The notes: a model not told the origin generated them from the sequence alone. Shown: positions 53,201 to 62,314, counted from the first letter of the stretch. The stretch is 64,000 bases of DNA from Microbacterium sp. AK031 (GCF_024807145.1 NZ_JANUCA010000008.1:62001-126000); one strand, 5' to 3'. A program made the numbers and translations.

Positions 53201-55770
53201 CCGAACTCGAGCACCTGGCCGCTGGGGATCCAGTGGTCGGCTTCGCCTGCGACGGTGTCCGGCCACGTGAAGGTGACACCCGTCTTGCCGAGCGGGATCT
53301 CGGTGCCGCCGACGACGCCGGCGTTCTCGAGATCCTGACGCGACAGGCCGATGCCGCCGGCATCCAATCCGCCCATGTTCACTGCGCCGTCATCCGTGAT
53401 GCCCACCGAGTTGCGGGCATCCACGCCGTCACCGAAGGACGGCGGCACATCCTGCTCGCCTGTTCCCCATGTGCCGGGTGCGGCGCCCATGGTGAAGTCG
53501 AGCGTGCCGCCGCTGCGCGCGAAGTCCGCCGGAAGCCACGAGGCGGTCTGCGCCTGACCGTCCACGGAGAGAGCCGTGGTGTACTTGCTGTCATCGCCAG
53601 CGCCGGGAGCGCTGATCGAGATCGAGCGGTCGGAATCGACGGAGTTGATCTCGATGTGCTCGAACATCGGGGCGGAGACCAGAAGGTCCGCCGTCCCCCA
53701 GATCGCCGGCATCAGACCGATGTTTGCCCACACGTACCAGGCGCTGAACGAGCCGAGATCGTCGTTTCCGGCGAGCCCGTCCGGGGCTGTGGTGAACAGC
53801 TCGTCGGCCGCGCGGTACAGCGTGTCGGTCGTCTTGTGCGGTGCCTGCAGCCAGTTGTAGACCCACGGGAGGCCGAAGCTGGGCTGGTTGGCGATGTATG
53901 CGGTATCGCTGAACGCGCCGCCGTCGAGGTCGCGCAGGATGCTGTCGAGCTCAGTCGTCGCCTTGTCGACGCCGCCGCGTGCGTCGATGAGGCCCTTCAT
54001 GTTGTGCGAGACGTTGAAGCCGTACTGCAGACCGGTCGACTGCTCGAACTGCGCGCCCTGCGTGGTGAGCGACGTGTTCATGAAGCCGTTGCGGTTACGT
54101 GCGTCGATGTGTTCGCGAGAGTGGTTGAAGACGTTCTTCCAGTTCTGCGAACGGGTCGAGAACTGCTCGTAGGCCGCGTCGTTTCCGAGCCGCTTCGCCA
54201 GCTGCGCGATGGCGAAGTCGTTCGTCGCATACTCGAGAGTGCGAGAGGTGGCTGCTCCCTGCTTGTCGCCGTCGACCCATCCGTGGACGGCGTACATCAC
54301 GCCATCCGAGCGTCCGGTGTTCTCCATCGGGAGCGTCTGCGTCTCCAGCATCGTGGCGAGCGCCGTTGCGCGGTCGTAATCCGTCGAGCCGAAGTCGTCC
54401 GTCGCCGCGACGATGTTCTGCAGCGAGTCGCCGCTCATCTTTGTCTGGATCTGGTTGTACGTCGGCCAGCTCGTCCATTTGCCGGTCTGCGTCACCATGT
54501 CGACGATCGACTGGTTGATGTCGCTGGCGCGCTCCGGGTAGAGCAGTGCGATCAGCTGCGACTGACCGCGGTAGGCGTCCCAGCCGGCGAAGTTCACGTA
54601 GAAGTCGCGACCCTCTTCGACCTGCCGCAGCTCGCCGTCGAATCCGAGGTAGGACCCGTCGACATCCTGGAACGTGTTCGGGTGCAGCAGCGAGTGGTAC
54701 AGCGACGTGTACATGGTGATGCGGTCGCGATCGCTGCCTCCGGTGGCATCGATCGTTCCCAGCGCTTCTTCCCAGATCGCGCGGGCTTCAGCACGAGCAC
54801 CGTCGAAGTCCAGGTCTGCGGTCTCAGCGGATGCGTTGGCCCGAGCACCGTCGACCGAGACGTAGCTCAGGCCGATCGTGGCGGTGACATCGGCGCCGTC
54901 GGCGAAGGCCAGCCATGCGCCGGCGCCGTGCTTGGTCGCGGCGCTCGCCGCGGTGGCTCCGCCGTCCACGCCGTCCGGCGTCCACGTGCCGAACGACTCG
55001 ACCGGCTGGTCGAACGTCGCCGCGAAGTGCGCGGTGTACTGGCCGCCTCCGTTGCAGACGATGTTCGCCTTCACCGTGCCGGTGAGCTCGCCGGTGGCGG
55101 CATCGAAGGAGACGTCAGAGGCGTGCACCTGGTTGTTCGAGCCGCCCGCCTCGAAGAGCAGTGTGGCGTTGTCGTCGAACGAGTAGCGGCTGACCGCGGT
55201 GCGGGTGGTGCTCGTGAGCTCGGCCTGCACTCCCTCGAGATCGACGGAATAGTAGCCGGGTTCGGCGACCTCGTCCTCGTGCGAGAACTCGAGGAAATAG
55301 TCATCGATGGCGGATGCCGGGTTCGACGGCAGCACGTCATCATCGAGTGCGCCCGTGTAGGGGATGACCGGGAAATCGAAGCCACCGAAGTTCGACCGGC
55401 ATCCGGTACCCGACAGACGCGTCATGCCGAAACCGCGGATCTGGTCGGCCTGGTACTCATAGCCGCCGTACTGCTCGCCCGTCGATGTCTCGTAGGTGGT
55501 CGGGCTCGACTGCACCATGCCGAACGGAACCGTGGCGCCGGGGTAGGTGTTGCCGTAGTGATCGTTGCCGCGGCCGTTGTTCGCGTCGTTCATCTCGGTG
55601 CCGATGAACTGGTCGACGGCATCGAATCCCGACAGTGTCGAGGCCTCTGCGGCGTTGGCGGCGGGCGTCACCAACAATGACGATGCGGTGAGAGCTGTGA
55701 TGACGCCGACTGCGAGAGATGCTCGCGTTCGACGGGATCCTGAGCTGGGCTGCTCGGGCGCATGCGACAT
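50299..55770 (-). CDS. Wall-anchored GH92 mannosidase fused to a metallophosphoesterase
   Basis: 1823 residues. Order: signal peptide (1-40); GH92 domain (about 45-770, with SGTGC at 120-124, WDAYRGQ at 397-403 and GNDDLGSFSAW at 668-678); NPCBM/beta-sandwich-like regions (about 780-970 and 1000-1190); purple-acid-phosphatase-like Fn3 and metallophosphoesterase domain (about 1190-1540, with GGDQT, GNHD 1371-1374, HH and GHDHIYTRS); two DUF5011-like Ig domains (1597-1757); a Gly-rich spacer; LAATG-E, a hydrophobic helix and RRRMSRA. GH92 enzymes are calcium-dependent exo-alpha-mannosidases. Where they carry a general-acid Glu before GxxWQY, this protein reads EQSTGLQY with Gln577 in register, as in the Cellulosimicrobium mannose-phosphate uncapping enzyme. 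A phosphomannan-processing role is inferred. Confidence 0.9.
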   Translation of the reverse strand: MSHAPEQPSSGSRRTRASLAVGVITALTASSLLVTPAANAAEASTLSGFDAVDQFIGTEMNDANNGRGNDHYGNTYPGATVPFGMVQSSPTTYETSTGEQYGGYEYQADQIRGFGMTRLSGTGCRSNFGGFDFPVIPYTGALDDDVLPSNPASAIDDYFLEFSHEDEVAEPGYYSVDLEGVQAELTSTTRTAVSRYSFDDNATLLFEAGGSNNQVHASDVSFDAATGELTGTVKANIVCNGGGQYTAHFAATFDQPVESFGTWTPDGVDGGATAASAATKHGAGAWLAFADGADVTATIGLSYVSVDGARANASAETADLDFDGARAEARAIWEEALGTIDATGGSDRDRITMYTSLYHSLLHPNTFQDVDGSYLGFDGELRQVEEGRDFYVNFAGWDAYRGQSQLIALLYPERASDINQSIVDMVTQTGKWTSWPTYNQIQTKMSGDSLQNIVAATDDFGSTDYDRATALATMLETQTLPMENTGRSDGVMYAVHGWVDGDKQGAATSRTLEYATNDFAIAQLAKRLGNDAAYEQFSTRSQNWKNVFNHSREHIDARNRNGFMNTSLTTQGAQFEQSTGLQYGFNVSHNMKGLIDARGGVDKATTELDSILRDLDGGAFSDTAYIANQPSFGLPWVYNWLQAPHKTTDTLYRAADELFTTAPDGLAGNDDLGSFSAWYVWANIGLMPAIWGTADLLVSAPMFEHIEINSVDSDRSISISAPGAGDDSKYTTALSVDGQAQTASWLPADFARSGGTLDFTMGAAPGTWGTGEQDVPPSFGDGVDARNSVGITDDGAVNMGGLDAGGIGLSRQDLENAGVVGGTEIPLGKTGVTFTWPDTVAGEADHWIPSGQVLEFGDAPASGISFLGLATNGPSRGTAVVTYSDGTTQNVDVRLSDWVPGGVEAGNVRLVNLTKRNTLSGGVTGGKPVVFGTSVVPLDATKTVRSVTLPTEVSKGIMHVFDVALRPVDVVDPEQPALPSRPDAQEPTEPTIPEPTELDGKAVVDAGTEWRLHDTEDDPAAGLESKTDWTAADYDDSSWKTGTESFGAKRGEIADLGGGFTPKTLVSQYKADGKNVEALFFRTSFELTAADLAQVTQLNGEIAYDDAARVYVNGELVGGFADERIDESETSNMVYAGGNGAAPLTGSFTVPASALQVGANTIAIQVHNTNDNSSDVFMQLRSLTIAAQDAPATIADVLLHVGSDETQRNLTFYTDREIAAQVQVAPAVARTGAEFPTESARIIDAATAQAADGRFSNQVVIDELEAETAYLYRVGSEEMGWSRSYELWTGTFEETYSFVYLTDAQIGASGSWESDRDRWAASVDQIDQFENDASMIVSGGDQTETHRSEDEYASVIAPELLKQLPFQATIGNHDNQSDRFNSHFFTPNRSETHGYESAEGRAGGDYWYTYNDVLYLNINTNARSENEEDHAAFLRTVVEEQGADVNWMVVVMHHSLYSAAFHSVEQDVKERRAALAPVFSELGIDLVLAGHDHIYTRSYLMDGTTPAGDLAAQEESGVTLAPEEGQVLYVTGNSASGSKFYGLDASSPEAAIKDQSNQPQYTDVDVSPSAITLTTYQTMDRTVIDEVTLTRTVDDEKGPEFSGLDAETEVAQGQPFEPLDGVSAIDEIDGDVTAAIDVSGDVDVRAPGTYTLTYRVSDAAGNETVFERTVTVTAVEPTFGGVAPTREVVAGEEFDELEGISATDANGEDLTERITVERVTPSVFARMFVPEDAEGFTLRYTVTDDYGTTAVAETVVSVVPAAEPTDPGQGGGSGGSGGDAGTGGGGGDPLAATGGEVTALWVLGVLALLAGAGLLVRRRMSRA

Positions 55771-55939
55771 GCAGAAACCTCCGTGAGGGTGGGATGAGAG
55801 AGCGCTCGGGAAGACGCCTTCGATAAACTATGGAGATCGTCTGGCCCGCGTTGAAACGCATCATGAACGGCACATGAAGCCGGGGCCGTTCCTCGCGGCT
55901 GCTCTCGGGTGCTGTGTCCCACCCTCAGGAGGTAGCGGG

Positions 55940-56692
55940 TCAGGGTGCCGTGTACCCGCCATCCACGAGGTGGTAGCTGCCGGTGATGAAGCTCGCCGCA
56001 TCGCTCGCGAGGAAGACGATGAGGTTCGCGACCTCATCGGGTTGTCCGAGCCGTCCGATCGGATGCTTCGACACGAGGAACTCCTTCGCGTCGGCATCCA
56101 TCTGCGCCAGCAGGGGAGTGTCGATGAAACCCGGTCCGACCGAGTTCACGCGGACGCCCTGCGCGGAGTACTCCAACGCGGCCGTCTTGGTCATGCCCAC
56201 CACGCCGTGCTTCGCGGCGACGTAGGCGGGAGACGTGGCGAAGCCGACGCTGCCCAGGATCGACGCGATGTTCACCACCGAACCGCCGCCGTTGCCGAGG
56301 ATCGACGGGATCTGCGCCTTCATGTTGCGGAAGACCGCGTTGAGGTTGATCGCGATGACCTTGTCCCAGTCGTCGTCGCCGTATTCGGCTGTCGGCGCGG
56401 CTGCGCCGCCGATGCCGGCATTGTTCACCCCGATGCGCAGTGGTGCGAGTGTGTTCGCGAGTTCGACGGATGAGGCGATCCATTCCGTGTCCGTCGCATC
56501 ACCCGCAGATGCTTCGGCGACACCGCCTGCGGCGCGGATCTCGTCGACCACCGACTGCGCCGCTTCTCCGTTCAGGTCGTTCACGACCACGGCCGCGCCG
56601 TTCTGCGCGAGCAGCATGGCGGCGGACTTGCCGATTCCGCTGCCTGCTCCGGTGACGATCGCCGAGCGGTCTGACACGTCGTACTGAGCCAT
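55940..56692 (-). CDS. Short-chain dehydrogenase/reductase
   Basis: 250 residues, classical SDR: TGAGSGIG, NNAGIGG, catalytic YVAAKHG and C-terminal GSYHLVDGGYTAP. GGAAGGAG precedes ATG 56692; an upstream ATG at 56797 adds unrelated sequence. It is divergent from the ABC importer gene at 56970, across TACGTATG-type operators also found before the HisD-like gene, so it belongs to that regulon. Confidence 0.92.
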   Translation of the reverse strand: MAQYDVSDRSAIVTGAGSGIGKSAAMLLAQNGAAVVVNDLNGEAAQSVVDEIRAAGGVAEASAGDATDTEWIASSVELANTLAPLRIGVNNAGIGGAAAPTAEYGDDDWDKVIAINLNAVFRNMKAQIPSILGNGGGSVVNIASILGSVGFATSPAYVAAKHGVVGMTKTAALEYSAQGVRVNSVGPGFIDTPLLAQMDADAKEFLVSKHPIGRLGQPDEVANLIVFLASDAASFITGSYHLVDGGYTAP

Positions 56693-56892
56693 GAGCCGGC
56701 TCCTTCCCGAGCGGGCGCTGCACCGGGAGAGCTTCTCGGCCGGTCCGCTCCCCTCGACCATACGTCGCTCTCTCATCCGTCGCTCTGGCCTTGACATCGA
56801 GAGGCTGCGCTATTGCTCGACGGCGCGGTCACGTCGGTGGCTGACGACATGGGAGAAGGAGACGGTCCGCACGCTGCGAATGCATCCGACTC

Positions 56893-56903
56893 GTATACGT
56901 ATG
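56893..56903. promoter_or_regulatory. TACGTAT operator copy 1
   Basis: GTATACGTATG is a palindromic core shared with 56948-56960 and 63655-63666. It lies 190 bp upstream of the SDR start, in the divergent intergenic region. Confidence 0.5.
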
Positions 56904-56947
56904 TCCAACATGTAAAATTCCGAGAACATAGGCTTCCCTAACTCGGG

Positions 56948-56960
56948 TGCATACGTATAC
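56948..56960. promoter_or_regulatory. TACGTAT operator copy 2 before the ABC importer
   Basis: TGCATACGTATAC lies ten bases before the importer start at 56970, with a central CG as in LacI-family operators. The LacI-family gene at 63740 is the likely regulator. Confidence 0.6.
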
Positions 56961-56969
56961 CATCGGGGC

Positions 56970-58277
56970 ATGGCACACATGAAGCATCGGGTTTTGCCGG
57001 TTCTCGCACTCGCAGCAGTGGGCGTCATTGCCCTGAGCAGCTGTGGCGCTGGAACCCGCACCGAAAATGAGAACGCGACAACGGTGTCGTGCGACTACAC
57101 CGCTCCCGAAGGCAAGACTACGGTCAATGTTCTGGCGTACAACTCGTCGGCGATCGATCCCTTCACCGACACGATGGTCTCGAGCTGTTCGACCGACGAC
57201 GTGACGCTGAAGCACGATCCGATCGACTTCGGAGGACAGGTCACCAAGACCACGGCGACTCTTGCAGGCGAGACGGGTACGTACGACATCATCGAGACCT
57301 ACGGGTTCGTGATCCCCGGCTTCGCAGATGAGGAGAAGCTGGTCCCGCTGAATGATCTTTACGACAAGTACGCCGCCGACTACGGGCTGGACGAGATCAG
57401 CGAATCGATGCGCGAGGGCATGTCATACGACGGCGAACTCTACGCGCTGCCGATGCAGGCGCAGATGTACGTCATGGCGTACCGCACCGACGTCTTCGAG
57501 GACCTCGGACTCGAAGCGCCGACGACGTTCGACGAGATGGTCGACGCGGCCGAGGCCATCACGGAGGCGGGCGTCATGGACTACCCGATCGCCCTGCCGT
57601 GGCTCGCGACCAGCGATGTCACCACCAGCTACCAGGCGGCCATGAACTCTCTCGGCTCCGACTTCGTCACCGCCGATGGACAGGTGACGCTCGACACCCC
57701 CGAGGCCAAGCAGGCGCTGGAATCGCTGCTGGCGCTGAAGCCTTATATGGACCCGCAGGTGACGACGTTCGATCAGCCGAAGGTGCAGCAGCAGATGTTC
57801 AACGGCACGGCGGCGATGTCGATCATGTTCTCCGGTCGCATGGTCGATCTGACGATGGAGTCCAACTCCAAGCTGTTCGACTCGATCGGCTTCGCACCTG
57901 CTCCGAAGGTCACCGCCGACGCCGAGTACTCGTACAACCGCCTCTCCATCGACGGATGGTCGATCCCCTTCAACACGAAGCTCGACCACGACATGCTCTT
58001 CGTCATGATGGCATCCGCCGTCAGCGAGGACGCATCCGAGGCATCCGTTCCCGCCGCATACCCCGCACGTGAGGGAATGGTCACCGAGGAGAACTCGCCG
58101 TACGGTGCCGCCGCGAACGAGTCGATGGCGACGGCGATGCCCCCGATCGTCTCTCCGATCCAGGCGACAGTCACGAACGAGATCCGTCCGATCCTCGTTC
58201 AGGTCCTCAACGGCAACGTCTCCGTCGACGAGGGTCTGGCGCAGATGCAGGCGGCCGGTGAAAAGGTCGCCGGCTGA
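56970..58277 (+). CDS. ABC sugar-binding lipoprotein
   Basis: 435 residues. Lipobox (ALSSC-G, Cys near 25), then a family 1 solute-binding fold: GTYDIIETYGFVIPGFADE, ELYALPMQAQMYVMAYRTDVFED and a C-terminal EGLAQMQAAGEKV. Starts at ATG 56970 or 56979; no strong ribosome site, so it may be leaderless. It is followed by two permeases but no ATPase, as for many CUT1 importers. Confidence 0.9.
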   Translation: MAHMKHRVLPVLALAAVGVIALSSCGAGTRTENENATTVSCDYTAPEGKTTVNVLAYNSSAIDPFTDTMVSSCSTDDVTLKHDPIDFGGQVTKTTATLAGETGTYDIIETYGFVIPGFADEEKLVPLNDLYDKYAADYGLDEISESMREGMSYDGELYALPMQAQMYVMAYRTDVFEDLGLEAPTTFDEMVDAAEAITEAGVMDYPIALPWLATSDVTTSYQAAMNSLGSDFVTADGQVTLDTPEAKQALESLLALKPYMDPQVTTFDQPKVQQQMFNGTAAMSIMFSGRMVDLTMESNSKLFDSIGFAPAPKVTADAEYSYNRLSIDGWSIPFNTKLDHDMLFVMMASAVSEDASEASVPAAYPAREGMVTEENSPYGAAANESMATAMPPIVSPIQATVTNEIRPILVQVLNGNVSVDEGLAQMQAAGEKVAG

Positions 58278-58298
58278 CCAGCGAACATCAGATGATGA

Positions 58299-58329
58299 CT
58301 GTGGCCTGAGCGCGCTGTTCAGGCCACAG
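58299..58329 (+). other. Hairpin between binding-protein and permease genes
   Basis: CTGTGGCCTGA (58299-58309) pairs perfectly with TCAGGCCACAG (58319-58329). Structures here commonly cut downstream expression so that binding protein outnumbers permease. Confidence 0.6.
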
Positions 58330-58349
58330 CCCGTCCAGGAGGGACGCAC

Positions 58350-59222
58350 ATGAAGGCACGTGAGTTCTGGATCCTCTTCTTCCCGAGTCTGCTGGTGATG
58401 GGTGCGCTTCTCGTGCTCCCGCTGGTGAGAACCGTGCAGTGGAGTCTCGAGCAGGTCCGTTACGGCACACCCGGCACATTCGTCGGACTCGACAACTTCG
58501 CCGCGGCGCTCACGGATGTGCGCTTCGGCAAGGCGGTGCTGTTCACCGTCGCGGTGACCGTCGTCACGACGGTGATCCTGCTCGTGTTCGGCTACATCGT
58601 CGCGACCGGGATCAACCGGATCACGACATCTCGACCGCTGGTTCTCGGAATCATGCTGGTCTCGTACGTACTGCCGAACCTCGTCGGGGCCGTCGCCTAC
58701 TCGTGGCTGTTCGATGACAACTTCGGTGGAGTCGTCAACCGGCTCATCGGATTCTTCGGCGGAACGCAGGTGCTCTGGTTCACGGACCAGGTGCCCAACG
58801 CGATCCTCGTCACGGCGAACACCGTCTGGCACATGCTCCCGTTCGCGATGCTCATCATCCTGGCCGGGCTTCAAGGAGTGCCTCAAGAGCTCAAGGAGGC
58901 GGCGCGCATCGACGGCGCGAACGCTCTCCAGACGCATCTGCACGTGATCATCCCGACGATCCGCGGCGTGCTCGGCTTCGTCACGCTGATCACGATCATG
59001 GATGTCCTGCGGATGTTCGACAACCTCATCCCGCTCTCGCCTCAGGCGCAGGCGATAGGCAACGAATCGATCATGATGTACGTCTACTCGGTCGCCTTCG
59101 CCGACGGGGCCCAGCAGCTCGGTCTCGGCAGCGCGATCAACGTCCTCACGATCATCCTCATCCTCATCATGCTGATCCCGTTCATCCGGGGCATCTTCAA
59201 GGAAGCGAAGGCCGAACGATGA
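58350..59222 (+). CDS. ABC sugar permease
   Basis: 290 residues, six predicted helices and EAA loop (ELKEAARIDGAN). CAGGAGGGAC gives a strong ribosome site before ATG 58350. Overlaps the next permease by four bases. Confidence 0.93.
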   Translation: MKAREFWILFFPSLLVMGALLVLPLVRTVQWSLEQVRYGTPGTFVGLDNFAAALTDVRFGKAVLFTVAVTVVTTVILLVFGYIVATGINRITTSRPLVLGIMLVSYVLPNLVGAVAYSWLFDDNFGGVVNRLIGFFGGTQVLWFTDQVPNAILVTANTVWHMLPFAMLIILAGLQGVPQELKEAARIDGANALQTHLHVIIPTIRGVLGFVTLITIMDVLRMFDNLIPLSPQAQAIGNESIMMYVYSVAFADGAQQLGLGSAINVLTIILILIMLIPFIRGIFKEAKAER

Positions 59223-60112
59223 GTCTCACCGCAGCCGAGCTCTCCACGAGGGCGATCGTCACAGGCGGATCCTCGAAGCGGCGCACCTCGTCGCGTCGTC
59301 GTCCGCCCGTCATCACCGGCATCCTTCTCACGATCCTCTGCTTCGTGGCGCTGAGTCCGTTCATCTGGATGACGCTGTCGGTGACCAAGCCGACCGACGT
59401 CGCCTTCTCCAACCCGCCGGTCCTCTGGGGGTATGAGCCCACTTTCCAGGCGTTCGTCGATCTGTGGGAGACGACGTACTTCGCCGACTATCTCGTCAAC
59501 ACCCTGGTGGTGGCCGTGGTGTCGACCGTCGTGGCGCTGATCATCGGCATCCCCGCCGCCTACGCACTCTCGAGATTCCCGAGCTACGTGTCAGCGCTCC
59601 TTCTGATCCTCGCTCTCGTCTTCCGTGCGCTTCCGCGCTTCGCGGTCGTGCTGCCGATGTACGACATCAGCCGGGCGTTGGGCATCTACGACACGACGTT
59701 CGCGCTCGCCATAGCGCTGGTCGCCATCAACCAGCCATTCACGATCTGGCTGCTGCGCAACTTCTTCGCCGAGATCCCCAAAGAGCTCGATGAGGCCGCG
59801 ATGATCGACGGATGCACGCGGATCGGGATGCTGCGCAAGGTGATGATCCCGCTCATGGGGCCCGGCATCCTCACGGCCGGCATCTTCGTCTTCCTGTTCG
59901 CCTTCCAGGAATACCTCACCGCTCTCGTGCTCACCGACACCTCGTCCAAGACCGTGCCGGTGTTCATCGCCACCCAGCTCGGACAGACCCTCCCGATGCT
60001 GCAACAGGCGGGAGCGGCCTCGATGCTCCTCACCATCCCGGTCTTCGTCATCGCGTTCGTCGCGCAGAAGTATCTCGTCGCCGGACTCAGCGACGGCGCA
60101 GTGAAGGGCTGA
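59219..60112 (+). CDS. ABC sugar permease
   Basis: 297 residues with a basic tail, six helices and EAA loop (ELDEAAMIDGCT). Partner of the permease at 58350. The downstream hydrolase starts one base after its stop. Confidence 0.93.
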   Translation: MSLTAAELSTRAIVTGGSSKRRTSSRRRPPVITGILLTILCFVALSPFIWMTLSVTKPTDVAFSNPPVLWGYEPTFQAFVDLWETTYFADYLVNTLVVAVVSTVVALIIGIPAAYALSRFPSYVSALLLILALVFRALPRFAVVLPMYDISRALGIYDTTFALAIALVAINQPFTIWLLRNFFAEIPKELDEAAMIDGCTRIGMLRKVMIPLMGPGILTAGIFVFLFAFQEYLTALVLTDTSSKTVPVFIATQLGQTLPMLQQAGAASMLLTIPVFVIAFVAQKYLVAGLSDGAVKG

Positions 60113-60113
60113 C

Positions 60114-60800
60114 ATGCCTCCTCTCGTGCTGCTGGCCGGCATGAACTGCACGGAGGACCTCTGGGCGGGAACCGGCTTCGAGCATGCGATCCATCCTGCC
60201 CTCACGCACGAGAGCATGGATGCTCAGGTCGGCGCGCTGCTCGGGGAACTTCCCGATCGGTTCGTGATCGCCGGTCTCTCCCTCGGAGCGATCGTCGCGA
60301 TGGCTCTGGCACTTGCCGCACCGGAACGCGTGGCCGGCATGTGCCTGGTCTCCACGAATGCGAAGGTGCCGACCCCGGCACAGCGCGCCGGCTGGGATGA
60401 CTGGATCGCGCGCCTCGACGCGGGGGAGGACCCGGAAGCACTGCAGGAGCGCATCCTCCCCTCGTTGCTGTCACCTGATGCGTCGCAGGAGCACCCCGGC
60501 TTGGCGGATCGCGTGCGCGGGATGGGCCGCGCGACGGATGCCGCCGCATTGCGCGCCCAGCTGCTGATGCAGGGAACGAGAGTCGACCTGCTCGGCAGGC
60601 TGTCCGACCTGCCGACCCCGACGCTGGTGGTCTCTGGGCGCGATGACGTGATCTGCCCGCCGCACTTCCACACCGAGATCGCGTCCGAGATCTCCCGCGC
60701 GCGCCTCGTGTCCTACGACGCCGGCCACCTGCTTCCGATGGAGAAGCCGCGAGAGTTCGGGCGACTGCTGAGCTCGTGGCGGGCGAAGCTGCGGGCGTGA
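60114..60800 (+). CDS. Alpha/beta hydrolase
   Basis: 228 residues. Nucleophile elbow GLSLG, acid in GRDDVICPP, and His in DAGHLLPME give the catalytic triad. No signal peptide. As last gene of the importer operon it probably cleaves an ester or lactone of the imported compound. It converges on the aldolase gene. Confidence 0.88.
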   Translation: MPPLVLLAGMNCTEDLWAGTGFEHAIHPALTHESMDAQVGALLGELPDRFVIAGLSLGAIVAMALALAAPERVAGMCLVSTNAKVPTPAQRAGWDDWIARLDAGEDPEALQERILPSLLSPDASQEHPGLADRVRGMGRATDAAALRAQLLMQGTRVDLLGRLSDLPTPTLVVSGRDDVICPPHFHTEIASEISRARLVSYDAGHLLPMEKPREFGRLLSSWRAKLRA

Positions 60801-60815
60801 CCGGGTGCCGGCGCT

Positions 60816-61556
60816 TCAGCCGAGCGGAGCGGCGAGCCCTCGAAGGTGCGCCATCAGGGACGACGCGAGGTTGTAGACGACGAGATCCGCACCGTCGGCG
60901 AAGGCGGCCTCTGCGGCCGCGCGGGTTCCCACGATATCCATCCGCAGCGACCCCGCGCGTTCGAGTTCTGCATTGACAGCGGCGACGGCATCCGGAACAG
61001 GCAGGTCGCCCGAACCGCTCGACGCGGCGAGATCGGCCGGACCGATCATGATGCCGTCCAGACGCGCGCTCGCGACGATCTCGGCGACGTTCGCGACGCC
61101 CAGCGGCGACTCGATCATCCCGAGCACCAGAGTGTTCTCCAAGTACCAGTCGCGGTGGGCGCCGGCATCCACCTCGCCGAAGCGTCCGGCCCGACTGTAG
61201 GTCGCGAAGCCACGCGTGCCCACCGGCGGGTACATGGTGGCGGCGACGAGAGCGTCTGCCTGCGCGCCGGTATCCAGGTGCGGCGCGAGGATCCCCTCGG
61301 CGCCCTGATCCAGCACCCGCAGGATCTGACCGGGATCGTTCTCGCCGATACGGACGATCACGGGCACGTTGTGCACCGATGCCAGGACGATGTGCTGTCG
61401 CAGTGCGATCAGGTCGGCGGGACCGTGCTCGCAGTCGATGAGCACGAAATCCATGCCGGCGATGGCGTTCATCTCGACGAGTTCTTCGGACGGCATCCTC
61501 AACAGGGCGCCGATCAGCTTCTCGCCTGACCGGGCGCGCGCACGCAGCGAAGCCAT
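60816..61556 (-). CDS. HpcH/HpaI-family aldolase
   Basis: 246 residues. The barrel shows DFVLIDCEHGP, a catalytic-region Arg (PVIVRIGE), GAEGILAPH, and metal ligands in GMIESPLGV and GIMIGPADLAAS. These class II aldolases split 2-keto-3-deoxy acids to pyruvate and an aldehyde. ATG 61556 overlaps the SDR stop by one base. A C-C lyase is the expected last step after oxidation by the HisD-like enzyme and SDR. Confidence 0.9.
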   Translation of the reverse strand: MASLRARARSGEKLIGALLRMPSEELVEMNAIAGMDFVLIDCEHGPADLIALRQHIVLASVHNVPVIVRIGENDPGQILRVLDQGAEGILAPHLDTGAQADALVAATMYPPVGTRGFATYSRAGRFGEVDAGAHRDWYLENTLVLGMIESPLGVANVAEIVASARLDGIMIGPADLAASSGSGDLPVPDAVAAVNAELERAGSLRMDIVGTRAAAEAAFADGADLVVYNLASSLMAHLRGLAAPLG

Positions 61557-62314
61557 CACGCCACCATCCCCGCGGACAGATCGACGTCGGCGCCGCACAT
61601 TCCAGGCATCCCGAGCATCGCCACGACTGCAGCGCCCACCTCGTCCTCGGTGACCATGCGTCCCAGCGCAGCGCGCGAGACGAAAGCCTGCTCGGCGTCG
61701 TCGACGCTTGATCTCGACCGTTCCGCCTCGAGCCGGAAGTTGCGCTCCATGCGCGGTCCGGCGACCGGTCCGGGAGAGAGCGTGTTTACCCGTACACCCG
61801 AGGGGCCCACCTCGAACGCGAGCGTCGAGGTGAGGCCGATCACTGCCATCTTCGATGCGCAGTACGGCGTGCGGTGCGCGAGCGGTCGCTTGCCGGAGAC
61901 GGATGCCACGTTGATGACGTCGCCGTCGCCGCGCTGGATCATGCCGGGGAGGAATGCGCGGCACAGCAGGTACGTGCCCCGCACGTTGACGGCGAACACG
62001 TCGTCCCAGGCATCCACTTCGATGTCGACGAGAGCGGCGACAGGGCCGGGGATGCCGGCGTTGTTGACCAGGATCGACACCTCGGTATCGGCGAGTGCAT
62101 CGCGTAAAGCGTCGACGGATGCGGCATCCGACACGTCAGCCGTCAGCCAGCGCGCCCGCGAGCCGAGGCCCGTGGTGACCGAGGCGAGCTTCGCCTCGTC
62201 GCGACCCACGAGGATGACCTCGGCGCCTTGCGAATGCAGCGACCGGGCGATCGCCGCCCCCAGGCCGCTGCCGCCGCCGGTGATGACGGCGCTTCGTCCG
62301 GTCAGGTCGGTCAT
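61556..62314 (-). CDS. Short-chain dehydrogenase/reductase
   Basis: 252 residues: TGGGSGLG, NNAGIPG, YCASKMA; the C-terminal GMCGADVDLSAGMVA replaces the usual ...VDGG. ATG 62314 overlaps the HisD-like stop by four bases. Second dehydrogenase of the operon 63639 to 60816. Confidence 0.92.
   Translation of the reverse strand: MTDLTGRSAVITGGGSGLGAAIARSLHSQGAEVILVGRDEAKLASVTTGLGSRARWLTADVSDAASVDALRDALADTEVSILVNNAGIPGPVAALVDIEVDAWDDVFAVNVRGTYLLCRAFLPGMIQRGDGDVINVASVSGKRPLAHRTPYCASKMAVIGLTSTLAFEVGPSGVRVNTLSPGPVAGPRMERNFRLEAERSRSSVDDAEQAFVSRAALGRMVTEDEVGAAVVAMLGMPGMCGADVDLSAGMVA

Noticed and set aside
51292..55680. 4.4-kb open frame on the plus strand (1462 codons)
   Set aside because: It lies fully antisense to the GH92 fusion gene. 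Strong third-position GC of the real gene removes stops on the opposite strand; the product is Arg/Val/Leu-rich with no domain.
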